NCBI GenBank assembly: GCA_013115135.1 | Contig: JABANP010000224.1 | Coordinates: 1-64,000, forward strand | From: Perkinsus olseni | Taxonomy: Eukaryota; Perkinsozoa; Perkinsida; Perkinsidae | Reading direction: 5' to 3' | Length of the DNA: 64,000 nucleotides | In this document: positions 12,281 through 24,111 of the stretch, piece by piece | Layout: the number at the start of each line of letters is the position of its first letter | Position numbering within the stretch: position 1 is the stretch's first letter | Program-made: the position numbers and the translations under genes | The notes under the pieces: generated by a model | The model's database searches: none | What the model saw: the letters and a program-made list of their open reading frames with translations, nothing else | Told to the model about the DNA's origin: nothing

Positions 12281-12962
12281 TTAATGTCGTGGACCCCGGA
12301 CTAGATGGGATACAACACCCCTGAAAAAAACTGCGAAAAACAAGATACTATCGGTCTCAAAAACACACTCGCCTTCTAGTCCACTCACAAAAGCTTCGCT
12401 CCATCTCTAGCCACGGGTGGGATGCGCGGGTCGTCGTTTTTGCGTCCTTACGCTAGAGTAGTACATCCGTTGTGTTCGAGCACCCAGGACAGTTATTTCA
12501 TCAGCTTGTTGGCATTAGGTCATCAGCTAGCGTTTTTTTCTTCCCCCATTATTCGGCTTGCATTCTGTCCTGTTCAGGGATTGAGTCTCAATCCCAGCGA
12601 AGTAGGGTCTTACGATTCAGCGCGGTTGCATCCACGACTTCCTGCAAATGGAGTCGTTGTGTGCTTGGAGTACTTTGAATGGGTGAGAGATTCTCTTCGA
12701 GCTCATCCATGAACTGATAACACAACTCGCACTCAGGATCAGAAAGAATGGGATATCGCAATTTACAATCAAAGAAACATTGCCAGAAGCAACTACTAAC
12801 GTCTACCTTATTCGCTAAAATCGTAGTTTCTACTTGACAATGGAACCACTGGCAAATAGCGCCCATCACTGAAACCATGTTTACAACTAGTCTTCTATAA
12901 CCGATATGAGACGTCGTGGCAAGTAATAATATTCAGTCCAACAGTACTTCCTTCGACCGACG

Positions 12963-14372
12963 TTACTTGCTGTAGTACTCGGCAATCTGGTAGAAGGATA
13001 TACAAGTACCCAGAACAAGCGTCAAACAACCGAAAATGAACAACAGAGAGGGCTTGATGTTCTCTCGGCAGAAGAACTTGAACCTCTTCTCTGATATCGC
13101 TAATGCGAAGGCACCGGGGGCGATGAAGCTCAAGATGGAACCAGCTATGGCACCAACCAGGCCAAGGATAACAGAAACATCAGGCAGTACGACAGCAACA
13201 GCATAAGAGATGGCAATCACTGAAGTGACGACAACGACTCCCCAGAGATCTGGCCGCTTGGGCTTGGCGGCATTCAGAATTGTAACCTTGATGGGGTGAA
13301 CGTTGAGAGGATAAGACACGATGAAAGCAATGCCGGACAGAATAAAGCCGGCAATGACCACAGCGTTACCCTCCGGAATCCACGCGCTGAGGTTGAGAAT
13401 GATGTTGCTCTTCGTATCGTAGCCGAATACGAAAAAATAGATGACACCGATGGAAATGTAGGCTGCGAGTGAAATCACAGCCGACATGACGGCCACCCAG
13501 CGCATACGGCCAAGACTGCGAGGATGCATTTCTGCGTAGATCTCAGGAATGTTGGCTTGGTTACAGGAGGCGAAGATGAATGTATTTACAGCTTGTAGTA
13601 GAAGAATCCAATTCACAGGACCAGCTGCCTGACTGGCGTCGAAAGAGTCCGAGGGACCATAGCAAATGAGAAGATAGATTGCTACGACGGCTAAGTAACA
13701 AACGCCGATGCTGCCACAGAGTGTGAGGTAACGTAAGGAGCTGATGTTCTTCACAAGAGAGATCGGATAGAGAACAAAGACGGCGAGGACTAGAGAAAGA
13801 TAAACTCGCTCCGTGAGCATCTTGCCGTACCACGTGTTCTCCTGGCCGATCAAAATTTGGCTGAACACCGGCGAGAGAATATCGAACATTGTTACCAGAT
13901 AAGTAGCACAACTACCCAGACTGAAGGCAATGACGGCGAACTGGAAGATGTAGCCGACTTTCCGGCCCATCAGATGATCGACGATATCGACATATGATGT
14001 CTTGCCGGTCTTTTCGACGACATTCACGATGTACTCAAGAGACAGGACGTTGAGAACGGACATGGCAACCAGCAGTACAATACCAGCAACAAAGCCACCA
14101 GTGGCCATAGCATACGCCACAGCAAAAGGTGCGGCACCCAGAGTTGCCTTCACCACTGCTATAGCGGCGGTGACGGGAGAACCGGGGGAGATGAGATGGC
14201 AAGTGGCGATGTCCTTCCAGCTCATCATGGCCTTCTCATCGCCCTCGAGCTTCCCCGGAAAGGTAGTGTCAGGAGCTGAGCTGGTAGTGGATCGGCTAGT
14301 CGACTGCTGGACTTGCCGCCGGAACATATGGTCATCAGCAGTGTCGCTGAACGGGTCTGAGGTAGTACTCAT
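12963..14372 (-). CDS. AAAP/SLC38-type amino-acid transporter, copy 2 (intact, 469 aa)
   Basis: Single open frame from ATG to TAA. A polar N-terminal tail of about 60 residues leads into AAIAVVKATLGAAPFAVAYA, the typical first helix of Aa_trans (PF01490). About 10 further hydrophobic segments follow, ending in a short C-tail (IAEYYSK). The length suits eukaryotic SLC38/AVT permeases. Conserved family landmarks include VEKTGKTSY after helix 2 and LYPISLVKNISSLRYLTL between helices. It is predicted to import or export neutral amino acids. Substrate and membrane cannot be read from sequence. It is the middle of three tandem minus-strand paralogs and the only one with an unbroken frame. Confidence 0.85.
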   Translation of the reverse strand: MSTTSDPFSDTADDHMFRRQVQQSTSRSTTSSAPDTTFPGKLEGDEKAMMSWKDIATCHLISPGSPVTAAIAVVKATLGAAPFAVAYAMATGGFVAGIVLLVAMSVLNVLSLEYIVNVVEKTGKTSYVDIVDHLMGRKVGYIFQFAVIAFSLGSCATYLVTMFDILSPVFSQILIGQENTWYGKMLTERVYLSLVLAVFVLYPISLVKNISSLRYLTLCGSIGVCYLAVVAIYLLICYGPSDSFDASQAAGPVNWILLLQAVNTFIFASCNQANIPEIYAEMHPRSLGRMRWVAVMSAVISLAAYISIGVIYFFVFGYDTKSNIILNLSAWIPEGNAVVIAGFILSGIAFIVSYPLNVHPIKVTILNAAKPKRPDLWGVVVVTSVIAISYAVAVVLPDVSVILGLVGAIAGSILSFIAPGAFALAISEKRFKFFCRENIKPSLLFIFGCLTLVLGTCISFYQIAEYYSK

Positions 14373-16294
14373 TCTGAACTACTCTGAGGCAGAAAGATAG
14401 CCCGAAGTAAGAGAATGAGAACTGGAAGAGTCATCGTTCGACACTTAGCGTCTCAGTCATTACTCTCAACGCAGCACAACTGACTCGAACAGGAAAAGGG
14501 CATAGTACACCAATATAGATATACAATACCAAAGCGCATTCTGCTAGGAAGAAACTTATCATTGATCGGCAATAGGATGCTCACAACCACAATAGGTTGG
14601 AGCAGCCTAGAGTCATCATCAGTATAGTTGGACCCCCCAGTAATCAGCAGTCTCAATCACCGACGCGATGGCGATCTCGAGAGCGACCATTGCACAACCT
14701 TCGAATGGGTTATCTCTGTTATCTACAGAGCGATGGTCACCTCGAGCATAGGACCATGACCGACAAATAGTGGTGATAGCGACAGCAACGAACACAAATG
14801 TTGTTGTTGCTGCTGCTACTACCATCGCACAACAGAGACGATGCTGCTATCATCAGAGTGCCGTTGCTGTTGAGGGGGAGGCAGTGAACGATCGAGAAGT
14901 GAATGGTAGTGACAACAGCACTACTGATTCGATCTTACGCCATAAAAGAGTAGCAACGACATTACTAAGAACAGCAACATAAACAAGCAGAACGAATGCA
15001 ACCAGGTTACAAGGAAGTAGGTTTTAGTTTCATGTGGTAGCGATAGGACTGGTAGTAGGTTATAAGGGCAGAACGAGCTGCCAGAAAGCGGACAGAAGGA
15101 ACCGAGGTGTAACTTGAGGAACGTGAGTAGGAAGTGAAGAGATGATGAGCTCGTGATGAACGCCTTATTATTTAACAGGTCTCAGAATAATGATATCCAC
15201 GTCATTACTTCCAGCGACCAAGGCGAGACCAACGACACCATACATGGTGCGATGACGACTTCCACTAATTAGCGCTGAGTAAACCGATACAGCGCAGATT
15301 ACCAACAGCAACGACAAAGACAGCTGTGACGATGACATCAGGATGAATCGATAAGACGTGCTTATCGTTGACACCAATAATGACATCGGTGGATGGTGAT
15401 GCTGATGGTAGTTAATATAGAGGAACGCTGCTACTCGAAAGCTGTTATTATTTACTTGTGAAAGGGACGAACAACAGCACCATATCTGTGTAATGACAAG
15501 ACGGATTGCAAAGCAGCAGAGCTGGATGAGAACAGCTGCTGACTAGCGCAAGACTATCGCTACTGTGTAGGCAGTCAATAGCAGCAGATGATAGGATAGA
15601 AGCTCAACAAAGGAGAGAAACAGTAGAAGATCATCATCATAACAATCATCGAACCACAGCGGTAGCTTCCTTCCTTCAGCAGCGAAAGCTAACTTCCTTG
15701 AAGCGACTGCAGTAACTTCGACTGGCACCACTGTGATTGTAATGACTTGCAGCTTTTTATCACGATCTCATCATCAGCACAGTTTCCTGCTGGCGCATCT
15801 CGTAAACACCGTTTGATACAATATAATGGTAGCAGCTATGACCGATACGCCAGTGCTATCAACTCCGTAGATGTAACGGCAGCAGTCGAGTTAACCTCCG
15901 CTCGGCTGCGTCTATGAGTAGGAACATTCACCATACTCACTACGAGTTGAAATCGACTGGTAAACCGAGTTCTACACTACTACTACCAGTTCATCACTAC
16001 TTTAGTATAAATCTGCTATTCGATGGTACTTATGATAATGGAAATGAAACCAATCGGATCCGAAAGCGGAAGGATTGGTCATGACCAGTAGAGCCATCAA
16101 TAGTTATAGCAGCAGAATGCATCACGACGACGACAACGTAGAAGAATCAACAGCAGGCTAGAAACATAATAGGAATGCTACTATTCTATTTTTATTATTA
16201 TTATCAGGAACAACGCTAATGACCCTCTAAACAACACCATTGTCGTCGTTATAATTCTTCGAGAGATGACGAATGAAGTTGACGACGGCATTCT
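14373..16294. other. Intergenic, low-complexity; no gene seen
   Basis: Nearly 1.9 kb rich in imperfect CAG, ACA and ATC-type short repeats with only scattered small frames. No splice-joined product or RNA gene was recognised. The promoter of copy 2 and the 3' end of copy 3 must lie in its flanks. Confidence 0.5.
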
Positions 16295-17760
16295 TTAGGA
16301 CCCCTCAGCAAATTGCAAGATTTCATAGACCGAGATTGCGGTACCACCGACTAGAGTGATGCAGCCGAGAATGACGAAAGCGGCATATAGCCAGTTTTCG
16401 GGGGCGAAGAACTTCTTGCTCTTCGAAGTCGAAATGCAGAAGTAGCCGGGGGCGATGAAGCAAAGAATCGAACCGGAAATGGCACCAACGATACCCATAA
16501 GGATGGATACATCAGGCAAGGCGATATCGATGAGGTAGGAGATGACAACCGCAAAGGTGACCGCAACCACGCCCCAGAAATCAGCACGCTTGGGCTCGGA
16601 ACGTGTTGACCACGGCAACCCTGACAGGGTAGATCATAAAGGGGTAGGTGCCAATGAACGAAATGGCCATCCAAATGAACCCGATGATGACGACAACATC
16701 ACCTTGAGGTAGATAATCGGCCATGTTCAGCAAGACACTGCTCTGTGAATCGGGACCGAAAACAAGAAGGAACGGGATGGCGATGGCGAAGTAGACAGCA
16801 GTACTGACAATAGCCGACCAGATGGCCACCCATCGAAGCTTCTTCGGACTCCTAGGGTTCATCTCCATGTAGATCTCCGGCATATTAGCTTGATTGCAGT
16901 AACCGAAGATGTATGTGGTGACACCTTCCAGACAATCAATCCAGTTGATAGGAGCGTATGCTTGACCATACTTAAAGTCAGCAGCCATACCATAGGTGCC
17001 GAGGAGGTAGAATGCTACGATGGCCAACCAGAACATACCGAGGATGCTGACAATGGTGAGGTACCTCAATGAACCGAGGCTCTTGACCAGACAGATGGGG
17101 TACATGACAATACCCAACATGATGAGGGAGAGGTAGTACCTCGAGGTGAGCATAATGTGGTACCAAGCATGTGGCTCGTTGATGGTGAGTTGATTGAACA
17201 ATGGTGCTAATGAATCGACAACAGTAACCAAATAGGAAGCGCTGCTACCCAGACAGAAGACGACCATGGCAATCTGGAAGACATATAATATTTTACGGCC
17301 GTAAAGATACTCAATGATGGTGGCATAAGACCTCTTGCCCGTCTTCTCAACAGTCTTCACGATCATGTCCAAAGGAGAGGACATTCAGCACCGCGAATAC
17401 CATCAACAAGACGATAGCGGAGACATAACCGCCAATGGCCATCTCGTAGGTATTGGATAGAATAGCACCACCCAGAGTTGCTTTGACGACAGCGATAGTC
17501 GCTGTAAACGATGAGCCGGGGGCGAAGGTCCTGCTAGCCCAGGTCTCCTTCTTCGGTTGCATCTCTTCGACGGAGGAGGTGGCCTCCGAGGCAGTCGATA
17601 ACTGCGACTGTGATTTGGTCCTTTCATTTGACTGGACCGTACCAACACTCTGAGAGACAGAGGCGAGCTCGTCCCGGACAGAGCCTTCAGTGCTGGTACT
17701 GCTGGCCGCTTGGGTCGAAATATGGTCAGTAGCAATGACACTAGTTGTGTTCGAAGTCAT
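16295..17760 (-). pseudogene. AAAP/SLC38-type amino-acid transporter, copy 3 (two +1 frameshifts)
   Basis: Three frames must be joined to match copy 2: 17760 to about 17373 (N-tail and VVKATLGGAILSNTYEMA), about 17371 to 16602 (LDMIVKTVEKTGKRSY to VAVVNT), and 16599 to 16295 (SEPKRADFWGVV to the end). Both breaks are single extra T residues on the coding strand, in TTT at 17371-17373 and TT at 16600-16601. Skipping one T at each restores the full family alignment without loss of residues. Same family and predicted function as copy 2. Its broken state is supported by the sequence, but the cause is not known. Confidence 0.7.
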
Positions 17761-18151
17761 CGTTGTAATAGACGTGGATTATCTTGTAATTATCGGTTAG
17801 TTGAGAACACAAGGATGATGGATGGTAACACCGACATCAACACTAAAAAGGAAGAGGACAGAAATTCATACGGATGATCAACGCCACCGCCCCTCAACGC
17901 AAGTCCAACCAAGACTTCAACACGCAGGCCTGATGCTGTCCATGATGCTCATGCCGACTTCACGAGGAGTACTCGGGTTAGTTACCTCCGTCGTAGTAAC
18001 TGAGGGAGTGGAGGAGATGATTATGATGCCCTGAGGGAGATGATTAGTTTACTCCAACAGACCGTGACGTCCTCGCTTCTTCTCGTCTGATGGTCGGATG
18101 GAGCGAATGAGCATCACTAAATGCGCCACAGCCCAGGTGATGATCATCTGA
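17761..18151. other. Intergenic; nothing recognised
   Basis: Short frames only. It separates transporter copy 3 from the membrane-protein candidate on the same strand. Confidence 0.4.
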
Positions 18152-18919
18152 TCAATCGGATGAAGAGTGGAGGAGGCGTTGAACTGTTAAACGGTGGAGG
18201 ACTACACAGGCCAGAAGGTTGACGAGGAAGGCGAAGGAGACAGTCGGGTAGGGGAAGGTGGCCGTCTTGGCCAGTCGATTGAATGATATCCAACTTATGA
18301 TGAAGTATCCAACTATACCACACCATTCCAAAACTCCACTGAAAGATAACATAACCACGTAGTAATGCTTGTACCTGATGGCAATACTCCGCGGCTGATG
18401 ATGAGGCCACCGCCGCTGTACTTCAATAGACTTGTAGTGAGGAGAGCTATGCCGATGAGAATCTGTATGCCAGTCGAAGTAGCAATAATAAGATACTCAC
18501 ACCAACTTAACATGAGCATCCTCTTGTACATGATGCATCTGATGTCAACAGGCGTCGATAGTCAGCAGCGAAGGACGAGGGCTACTACCGATCAGCCAGA
18601 TGAGTATTGAAGTCACGCGTGCACTTCTCAACTCCTGTTGACTTACCAACACCTGAGGGAACATCAGCAGAGGAGAAGCCGCTGTGGGGGACTCACACGG
18701 TGGGGCATCAGCGAATAGAGGCTGACTGGCGTCGAAGGTCTCCCATCTATCACAGGTCGACTCGGCCAACTCCAACCATGATTGACGACGATTACCTGAA
18801 GATGTGGTATGAAGGGCGGCGAAGAAGATCAACCGACACTCACCAACTACATAGACCAGACCGTATAGCCGGGATGGGAAGCCAACGGCAACACCGGAGG
18901 GGAGGCGACCATCATCCAC
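18152..18919 (-). CDS. Putative multi-exon membrane protein (unknown)
   Basis: Three neighbouring minus-strand frames carry hydrophobic segments: one at 18531-18380 (YLIIATSTGIQILIGIALLT), one at 18330-18160 (IVGYFIISWISF, then a second helix ending FLVNLLACVVLHRL), and an upstream one at 18919-18640 (PSRLYGLVYVVGE). A 36-nt GT-AG intron candidate lies at about 18340-18375, but the two flanking frames do not join cleanly, so exon limits are uncertain. It looks like a multi-pass membrane protein. No family was recognised. Confidence 0.35.
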
Positions 18920-18931
18920 TTGGTCATCATT

Positions 18932-19266
18932 CTTATCGATATCTCTAACGTAGCTGCCCGAGAGGTACTAGCTGCCCTGAAGGGATGGTAGCCGATGAAG
19001 CAAACGGGGGTACATCGAAGATACTACCGCGCCGACCCGCCAAGTTGACATGAAGATCGACCCCAACGCCAATCCAGCTGCTGTGAACACTTCAACTGAA
19101 GTTGGATGATGATCGATGGGTTGGTGGAGGAGAGCACCTACCTGTGAGGAGTAGAAGACTCGAACCTTTGGAGAGGCCGAGGACCATTGAAAGGGGTAAT
19201 GGCTGAGTAGAAGTGGCGAAGGGGAAGAGGCAAAGCAACAGCAATCGATGAGAAGAGAAAGTCATG
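18932..19266. other. Intergenic; nothing recognised
   Basis: No convincing exon. It lies downstream of the phosphatase gene stop at 19267. Confidence 0.35.
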
Positions 19267-20120
19267 CTAGGAAGGAGTATTAATAAGGAAGGACTCATCC
19301 AGGAACTTGAGGCCAACATTAAAGGCAAACTTGAAATCTCTATCAGACTGGTCCTTAACTCTGCCACCACCATCACCAATCATCATACTATTACCAACAT
19401 CAACTGTAATACCATCATTCAACCATTCCCTCATGAAATCCCACATCCCCACCTGAGCTACCATACCCGCACGCCATAGGATCGTCGTATTACCTCAGGC
19501 TTGCGGTAACCATCATAACCACTGGGTAGGTCTCCACGGGCTAGCGCTGCGAATACATAAACTCCCAGGTCAGCACGACAGCTAGAGTCAACCCAACGTA
19601 GGAAGGAATCGAACCTGCTGCTGTCAATAAAACCACCACCACGCCAGAAAATTCTACGACTTTCGAATCAATCTATGAAGGTCCATCACCAACGCCTGCT
19701 CATCTACCATCCGACCAGGACTACTCTGATTTGTAAAAATGCACAACTTGAAGCCTTGATCGTGACGAAAGCTCTCCAACGCTTTGGGTATCCGCAAAGA
19801 CGACTACTTCCAGACACAAAAAATACCATCGATAACCAGCAGCCGCTCTCACCAGCTCCCATCTCTCTCCACCGTGCTTCAGAGTGTTGTCAAAATCAAT
19901 AGCCATGACCTTACTTGAATGATATCCCTCCCTGGGCGTTCGATACACTAGCACAAGAACGCTAGTTACGCGGGAACGGGATGACACTATTGTGGCGACC
20001 ACCGTTATTACATATCGTATCGTGGAGTCTCCATCCACATGGCAGAGAGCCTTGATCGATGGACGATAATAATTCCTTGTTACGCAGGTACTTCTCAATA
20101 GCCTTCGATCGCCTCGACAT
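19267..20120 (-). CDS. TPP1/PNKP-type DNA 3'-phosphatase (HAD family)
   Basis: At least four exons can be joined. Order of landmarks: MSRRSKAIEKYLRNKE start at 20120; KVMAIDFDNTL (HAD motif I, nucleophile Asp); SSLRIPKALESF; FKLCIFTNQSSPGRM (motif II, as in PNKP IFTNQ); VYVFAALARG and DGYRKPEVGMWDFM (the PNKP YRKP-x-GMWD signature); SMMIGDGGGRV (motif IV); DFKFAFNVGLKF, then stop at 19267. In PNKP and yeast Tpp1 this fold removes 3'-phosphates from broken DNA ends before repair synthesis. There is no kinase domain after it, so this is the phosphatase-only type. Introns are short GT-AG. The N-terminal exon junction near 20005-19960 is less certain. Same strand as the cyclase gene upstream. Confidence 0.7.
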
Positions 20121-20436
20121 ACTCGTAAAAATTTATGCTACTTTTACAGCCTTAACGTCCACTCAGGAAATTTTGTTAACCAAAATTGAAGCTTCGGCAA
20201 AGATGACAGCTTCACATGGTAAGCGATAAGCGACGAGAAAATAATACTCAGCAGGCGGCATAACCATACGACCCGAAGCTAACGGAAGAAGAATCCCTAC
20301 CCAAGACCCACACAACGGACACGTCCGTGTTAGTAGCGCGCGCCCTGGTGATCGATCATCACGCGCCCCCCAACATAAGATGCAGCACGCGTAGAAACGA
20401 TGAAATAAAAGACATGGATATTGCAGATACAGCTCG

Positions 20437-22364
20437 TCAAAACGAATCTCTCGTGATGAAGTCAGTGATTGGATATTGGTTGTGACTTTTAGGCCTTCGA
20501 CGGTTCATGTCCATATCCTTCACAGCAATCCTGTACCTGAGAAACAAGGTCGGATTCTGAAACAATGGTTAAGGACCATCCCACCAATCCGGCGAGAATA
20601 ATATTTCCCTAGGCCCATCGAGAGTCCTTCCGTGGCGAAGCCCTCTAGTACTGGTCAGTGCCACCTCATAGTAGAATCCTTCACGCCATACGGTCAACGA
20701 CCAGAACCACAGAAAGCAGTTGGGTTATGCTACAAATCGAAGCTACGAATGAGTTTGACTCCAAGGTTGCAAATCGCGATTGCAAATCGCTGTTGACGCG
20801 TTCTGGGCGATCATTATGATGACTCCCTCATCCCGAGGTGAAGAATACGAATTCAAGATTACATCTTGTCCCAGCGCTTGCCAGTTATGATAAGCTCTTT
20901 GGCGTTGCTACCATAACTCTCCTCCGTTCCTCTGGGCTTAGCGATACCATTCATAACGAAATTGAAGAGATCACCAGTAGGCTGATGGATACCGCGCAAG
21001 TTCTGACGAAGGAAGGGTGAGTCGAAAATGACCGAAAAATGGCATTACCAGTATCTTCGTGACCCTACAGGTGGCCGGGTCGATAGCCACTATGTAATAA
21101 GGGTAAGTCGGAGGAATCACCGCCCTGCGGACAGCAAGTGGGAAAACATACAGAAAATACATTGATGAAATTACATGAAAATGTTGGCGTAGAGCGTGCC
21201 ATCAATCCACTCCAATTCGTTGAGCATCCCTACGGGACGGTCTTTTCCGTCACCAATATCAGCCATCACTCTACAGTCTAAAGTAAGGTGAATACTCGAC
21301 CTAACACCGTCATTAACGCAGTACTGGATAGATCTCTGAAGTCCTCAACTCTCAATGTATAGAGAGTACTACTACCATCACTTGCGTAAAGTACCTACCG
21401 CCAAAGTGTATACCATCGGCACAATCGCCATCATGGCGGAAGCATCACCACGCAGCATCGGTGCTAGTCTAACAAAGCCGGACTGTCGGCGTTGGACTTC
21501 AAACTCACACACACGCCACGCAGCAGTACCCCAACCCCTCCTCGAAAGCACTATCAGTAGTACCTTATCGTCAGGATTATAAGCTAAGCCCCATCCGATA
21601 CGCGGATACTCAACCGACTTCAACTCCTCGCCACTGACAGCATCTATCACATATGCTCTTTTGTTTCTCCTGAAAATCATCGCCATCAACGCGGTACCAA
21701 CATTTTCGGCCTACCACGTCAAAGCATGAATCTTTCCCTTCTCCGCAACCGTGATACCCTCCGCAAACTCATCGTCTTTGAAACGATAGATAACCTTACC
21801 ATCACGCAAAATACGAGACTCTTTCAACCTAAATAGAGTCAGCATCATCCAACTGGCTCGTTGCCCTACTATTACCATCCACAACTCTCAAGAAGTGCCC
21901 CATCGTACGGGTCATACTCAAGTCCTTGGGTAAAACAGCTAGCGTCATGTGGCATCACCTCCAACACTTCATAATCATAGTACCTACAGGAGTGTCGATC
22001 ATACGGAAAGACGGAGGCAAACCGCTCACTTTGCCTCCTCTTCGACAGCTGGCGTGGCGTTCTTCAGTTCAACTCTTCTTCCACTTGAAGATGCACTTCT
22101 GGAGTACCACACCGCCAACGACGCCAAAATCAGGCCGTAGACGATTACCATCTGCGAGAGCAGTTGGGATCAACCACAGCACGGATTGTGGACGAGTAAG
22201 AAGCTCACCTTGTAAAAACGCGTTGTAGAACGGGGTGCCTGAATGAAGTAGCTTGATGAGAAACTTGAGCTTGACATTACCTGCTGAGACGGTTCAGTGT
22301 GGTCACTCCGGCCTGAGGTAGCTGTCTGGTTGTTCCTGCGCCTCTTGTAGGGGGTTGATGGCAT
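20437..22364 (-). CDS. Glutaminyl cyclase (plant/bacterial type), membrane-anchored
   Basis: About ten exons join in frame. Exon 1 (22364-22281) gives a basic tail MPSTPYKRRRNN; exon 2 is 22238-22209; exon 3 (from 22151) has one hydrophobic anchor VIVYGLILASLAVWY. The propeller follows: YEVLEVMPHDASCFTQGLEY, EGITVAEKGKIHALTW, IGWGLAYNPDDK, LYASDGSSTLY, LNELEWIDGTLYANIFM, YYIVAIDPATCRV, VMNGIA, ELIITGKRWDKMYRI, stop at 20437. These are the hallmarks of Glu_cyclase_2 (PF05096), which cyclises N-terminal Gln to pyroglutamate on secreted proteins. The anchor predicts a type II protein of the secretory pathway. One short intron (about 21315-21275) is inferred with an acceptor chosen to keep the frame. 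Confidence 0.8.
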
Positions 22365-22494
22365 AAGCAAGAGGAGGCGTCGAGGGACGAGGGAGCCAAG
22401 CAGAGTGAGGGTAAGGGGAATCGAAAACTATCAGATACCGTTGAAAAAAGTTGAGGGTAGTCGGTGATTTGGGGGTTCCGAAGTACTCAAGGTT

Positions 22495-22606
22495 GGAAAC
22501 TGAAAGATACCATAGAGGGGAAACCGAAAGATACCATAAGAGGGAAACCGAAAGATACCATAGGAGGGAAACCGAAAGATACCATTGGGGGAAACTGAAA
22601 GATACC
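22495..22606. repeat. 24-bp tandem repeat, about five copies
   Basis: The core GAAAGATACC starts at 22502, 22526, 22550, 22574 and 22597, with GGGAAACC-type linkers. Period 24, the last 23. It could encode an 8-residue repeat (YGIFRFPS) on the minus strand, but no gene around it supports translation. Confidence 0.9.
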
Positions 22607-22902
22607 TCAGATAGAAAATAACTGACACCTAAGACTAGATACTGAAGTCTACCATATGATAAGCTGAAGAATGGGACATGGAGAAACTTGTGATTACAGA
22701 TCCGTCATACGAAGGCTGTAAGTCATTCACCTCTCAAGTTGAGAGTCTTAACCTCTACCGGAAGTTCACAACGGCGAGACACCGCCGACTGATGTCCCAG
22801 ACCCCACATCACCAACAAGTCACAACGCAGAACACAGCACTTTGAACACGTCGAAGGACATCACTCATGCCACCGTCATAAGGTAATGAAAGTTGCTATC
22901 GT

Positions 22903-24111
22903 CTACGAGATTTCGATGATACGGACTTCGGTTGGCTCTGCTTGATTTGCCAGATAAGTTGGTACGACATGTACGCTGGGGGAGGCAGGGGCTCCTCGTA
23001 CTGACAGGCAAACCATAGCGGACCAGGCAAGGAAGAAGGGAGGAGGGAGTACATTTCCGAATATCCACGGGTGCGTGTTGAATGGAGAGGTAAAGAACGA
23101 TGCTGGCACATCGCCCAGTATCTTGTACGGTTTATCAGCAGATGGTAGACCAGCGTCCGATGAGGCCCCTGCGTCCACTGGAAAAATAGGCTGGGAGTGA
23201 TCACAGTAACAGTGGTAGTACCATGCCTTGCAGTATTCACTTTCCTCCGACCCCTCAGTGACAGAAGCCCTACCCTTATCTTTGCTATCATCACTAAGAC
23301 ACTCATCGTTCTCGGTCGCAGGTACCGGTGACCCCTCGTCGGCACAGGCGCCCACTCTCTCCGAGACGAACTCCCCTTCCAGCGCTACTAACCTCTGCTC
23401 CCCACCCTCACCAGCGTGTATCAATTCCCCTGTCTTCTCCAGCACGAGGCCCTCCTCAACACTACCTTCCTCCTCCTTCGTGTCGTGTATCAGTTCCCCT
23501 TCTCTCTCCCCCAACAGGCCCTCCTCAGCATCCCCACCCTCCTGATCATCATCAGCTACCCGCACTCCTTGACCCAGTGGCAAGACCCCCTCCTCCGAAC
23601 CCCGCTCTGCGTCTTCGCCAATAGCAACCACATCATCACCAACTCGTCCCCCTAGACCATCCGATGCAGCCCCATCCTCACCCAATAGACTCCCTTCAAC
23701 TGCCGCATGGAGCTGCCCTTCCCCCTCCCCGTTCGCAGTGAATCGGTCCTTTGCCGGAGTAGGAGGGGGCAGCTCGGCAGCGAGTGCCTCCAAGGCCTGC
23801 CGACCCTCAGCTTCCTCATCATCTTCAATTTCAGGCGGTGGCGCGTCCGGGTTCAACACCGACACTCTCCGCTCGTCCCAGATTGCAAGATAGAGTTCCT
23901 TCAGATCGTCTAAGTAGATCTGACCTGTTTGATCAGGGTCCAACTCGTCCAACACTATGGCGTAAAACTCCTCCGTCAAGGGAGTCCGCAGACCGTGAAA
24001 CCTGCGGAGAAACGGCGATGCAGCCGCAAGAGGGCAGGGGATACTGACACGAGAGGTTGACTTAGCTACACAGTACCCTTCAAGACGACAGCATAGGGAA
24101 GAGTTCAGCAT
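22903..24111 (-). CDS. Acidic EF-hand protein (hypothetical)
   Basis: Open frame of 402 codons from the ATG at 24111. Residues ~52-85 hold one EF-hand (helix EFYAIVLDELD, loop DPDQTGQIYLDD with D/D/T/Q at the calcium-binding positions). A long Glu/Asp/Gly-rich, low-complexity middle follows (residues ~95-290). The C-terminal ~110 residues change composition (YHCYCDHSQPIF onward, with a short hydrophobic run PPFFLAWSAMVCL) and may be intron or 3' UTR read in frame. A GC-AG or other intron near 23220 is possible. Probably a calcium-responsive acidic protein. No orthologue was recognised. Confidence 0.5.
   Translation of the reverse strand: MLNSSLCCRLEGYCVAKSTSRVSIPCPLAAASPFLRRFHGLRTPLTEEFYAIVLDELDPDQTGQIYLDDLKELYLAIWDERRVSVLNPDAPPPEIEDDEEAEGRQALEALAAELPPPTPAKDRFTANGEGEGQLHAAVEGSLLGEDGAASDGLGGRVGDDVVAIGEDAERGSEEGVLPLGQGVRVADDDQEGGDAEEGLLGEREGELIHDTKEEEGSVEEGLVLEKTGELIHAGEGGEQRLVALEGEFVSERVGACADEGSPVPATENDECLSDDSKDKGRASVTEGSEESEYCKAWYYHCYCDHSQPIFPVDAGASSDAGLPSADKPYKILGDVPASFFTSPFNTHPWIFGNVLPPPFFLAWSAMVCLSVRGAPASPSVHVVPTYLANQAEPTEVRIIEIS

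Noticed and set aside
22495..22606. CRISPR-like array
   Set aside because: Direct 24-bp tandem repeats without unique spacers in a eukaryotic context; simple minisatellite.
23228..24047. Plus-strand frames opposite the EF-hand gene
   Set aside because: Pro/Ser-rich translations of the complement of an acidic low-complexity coding region.
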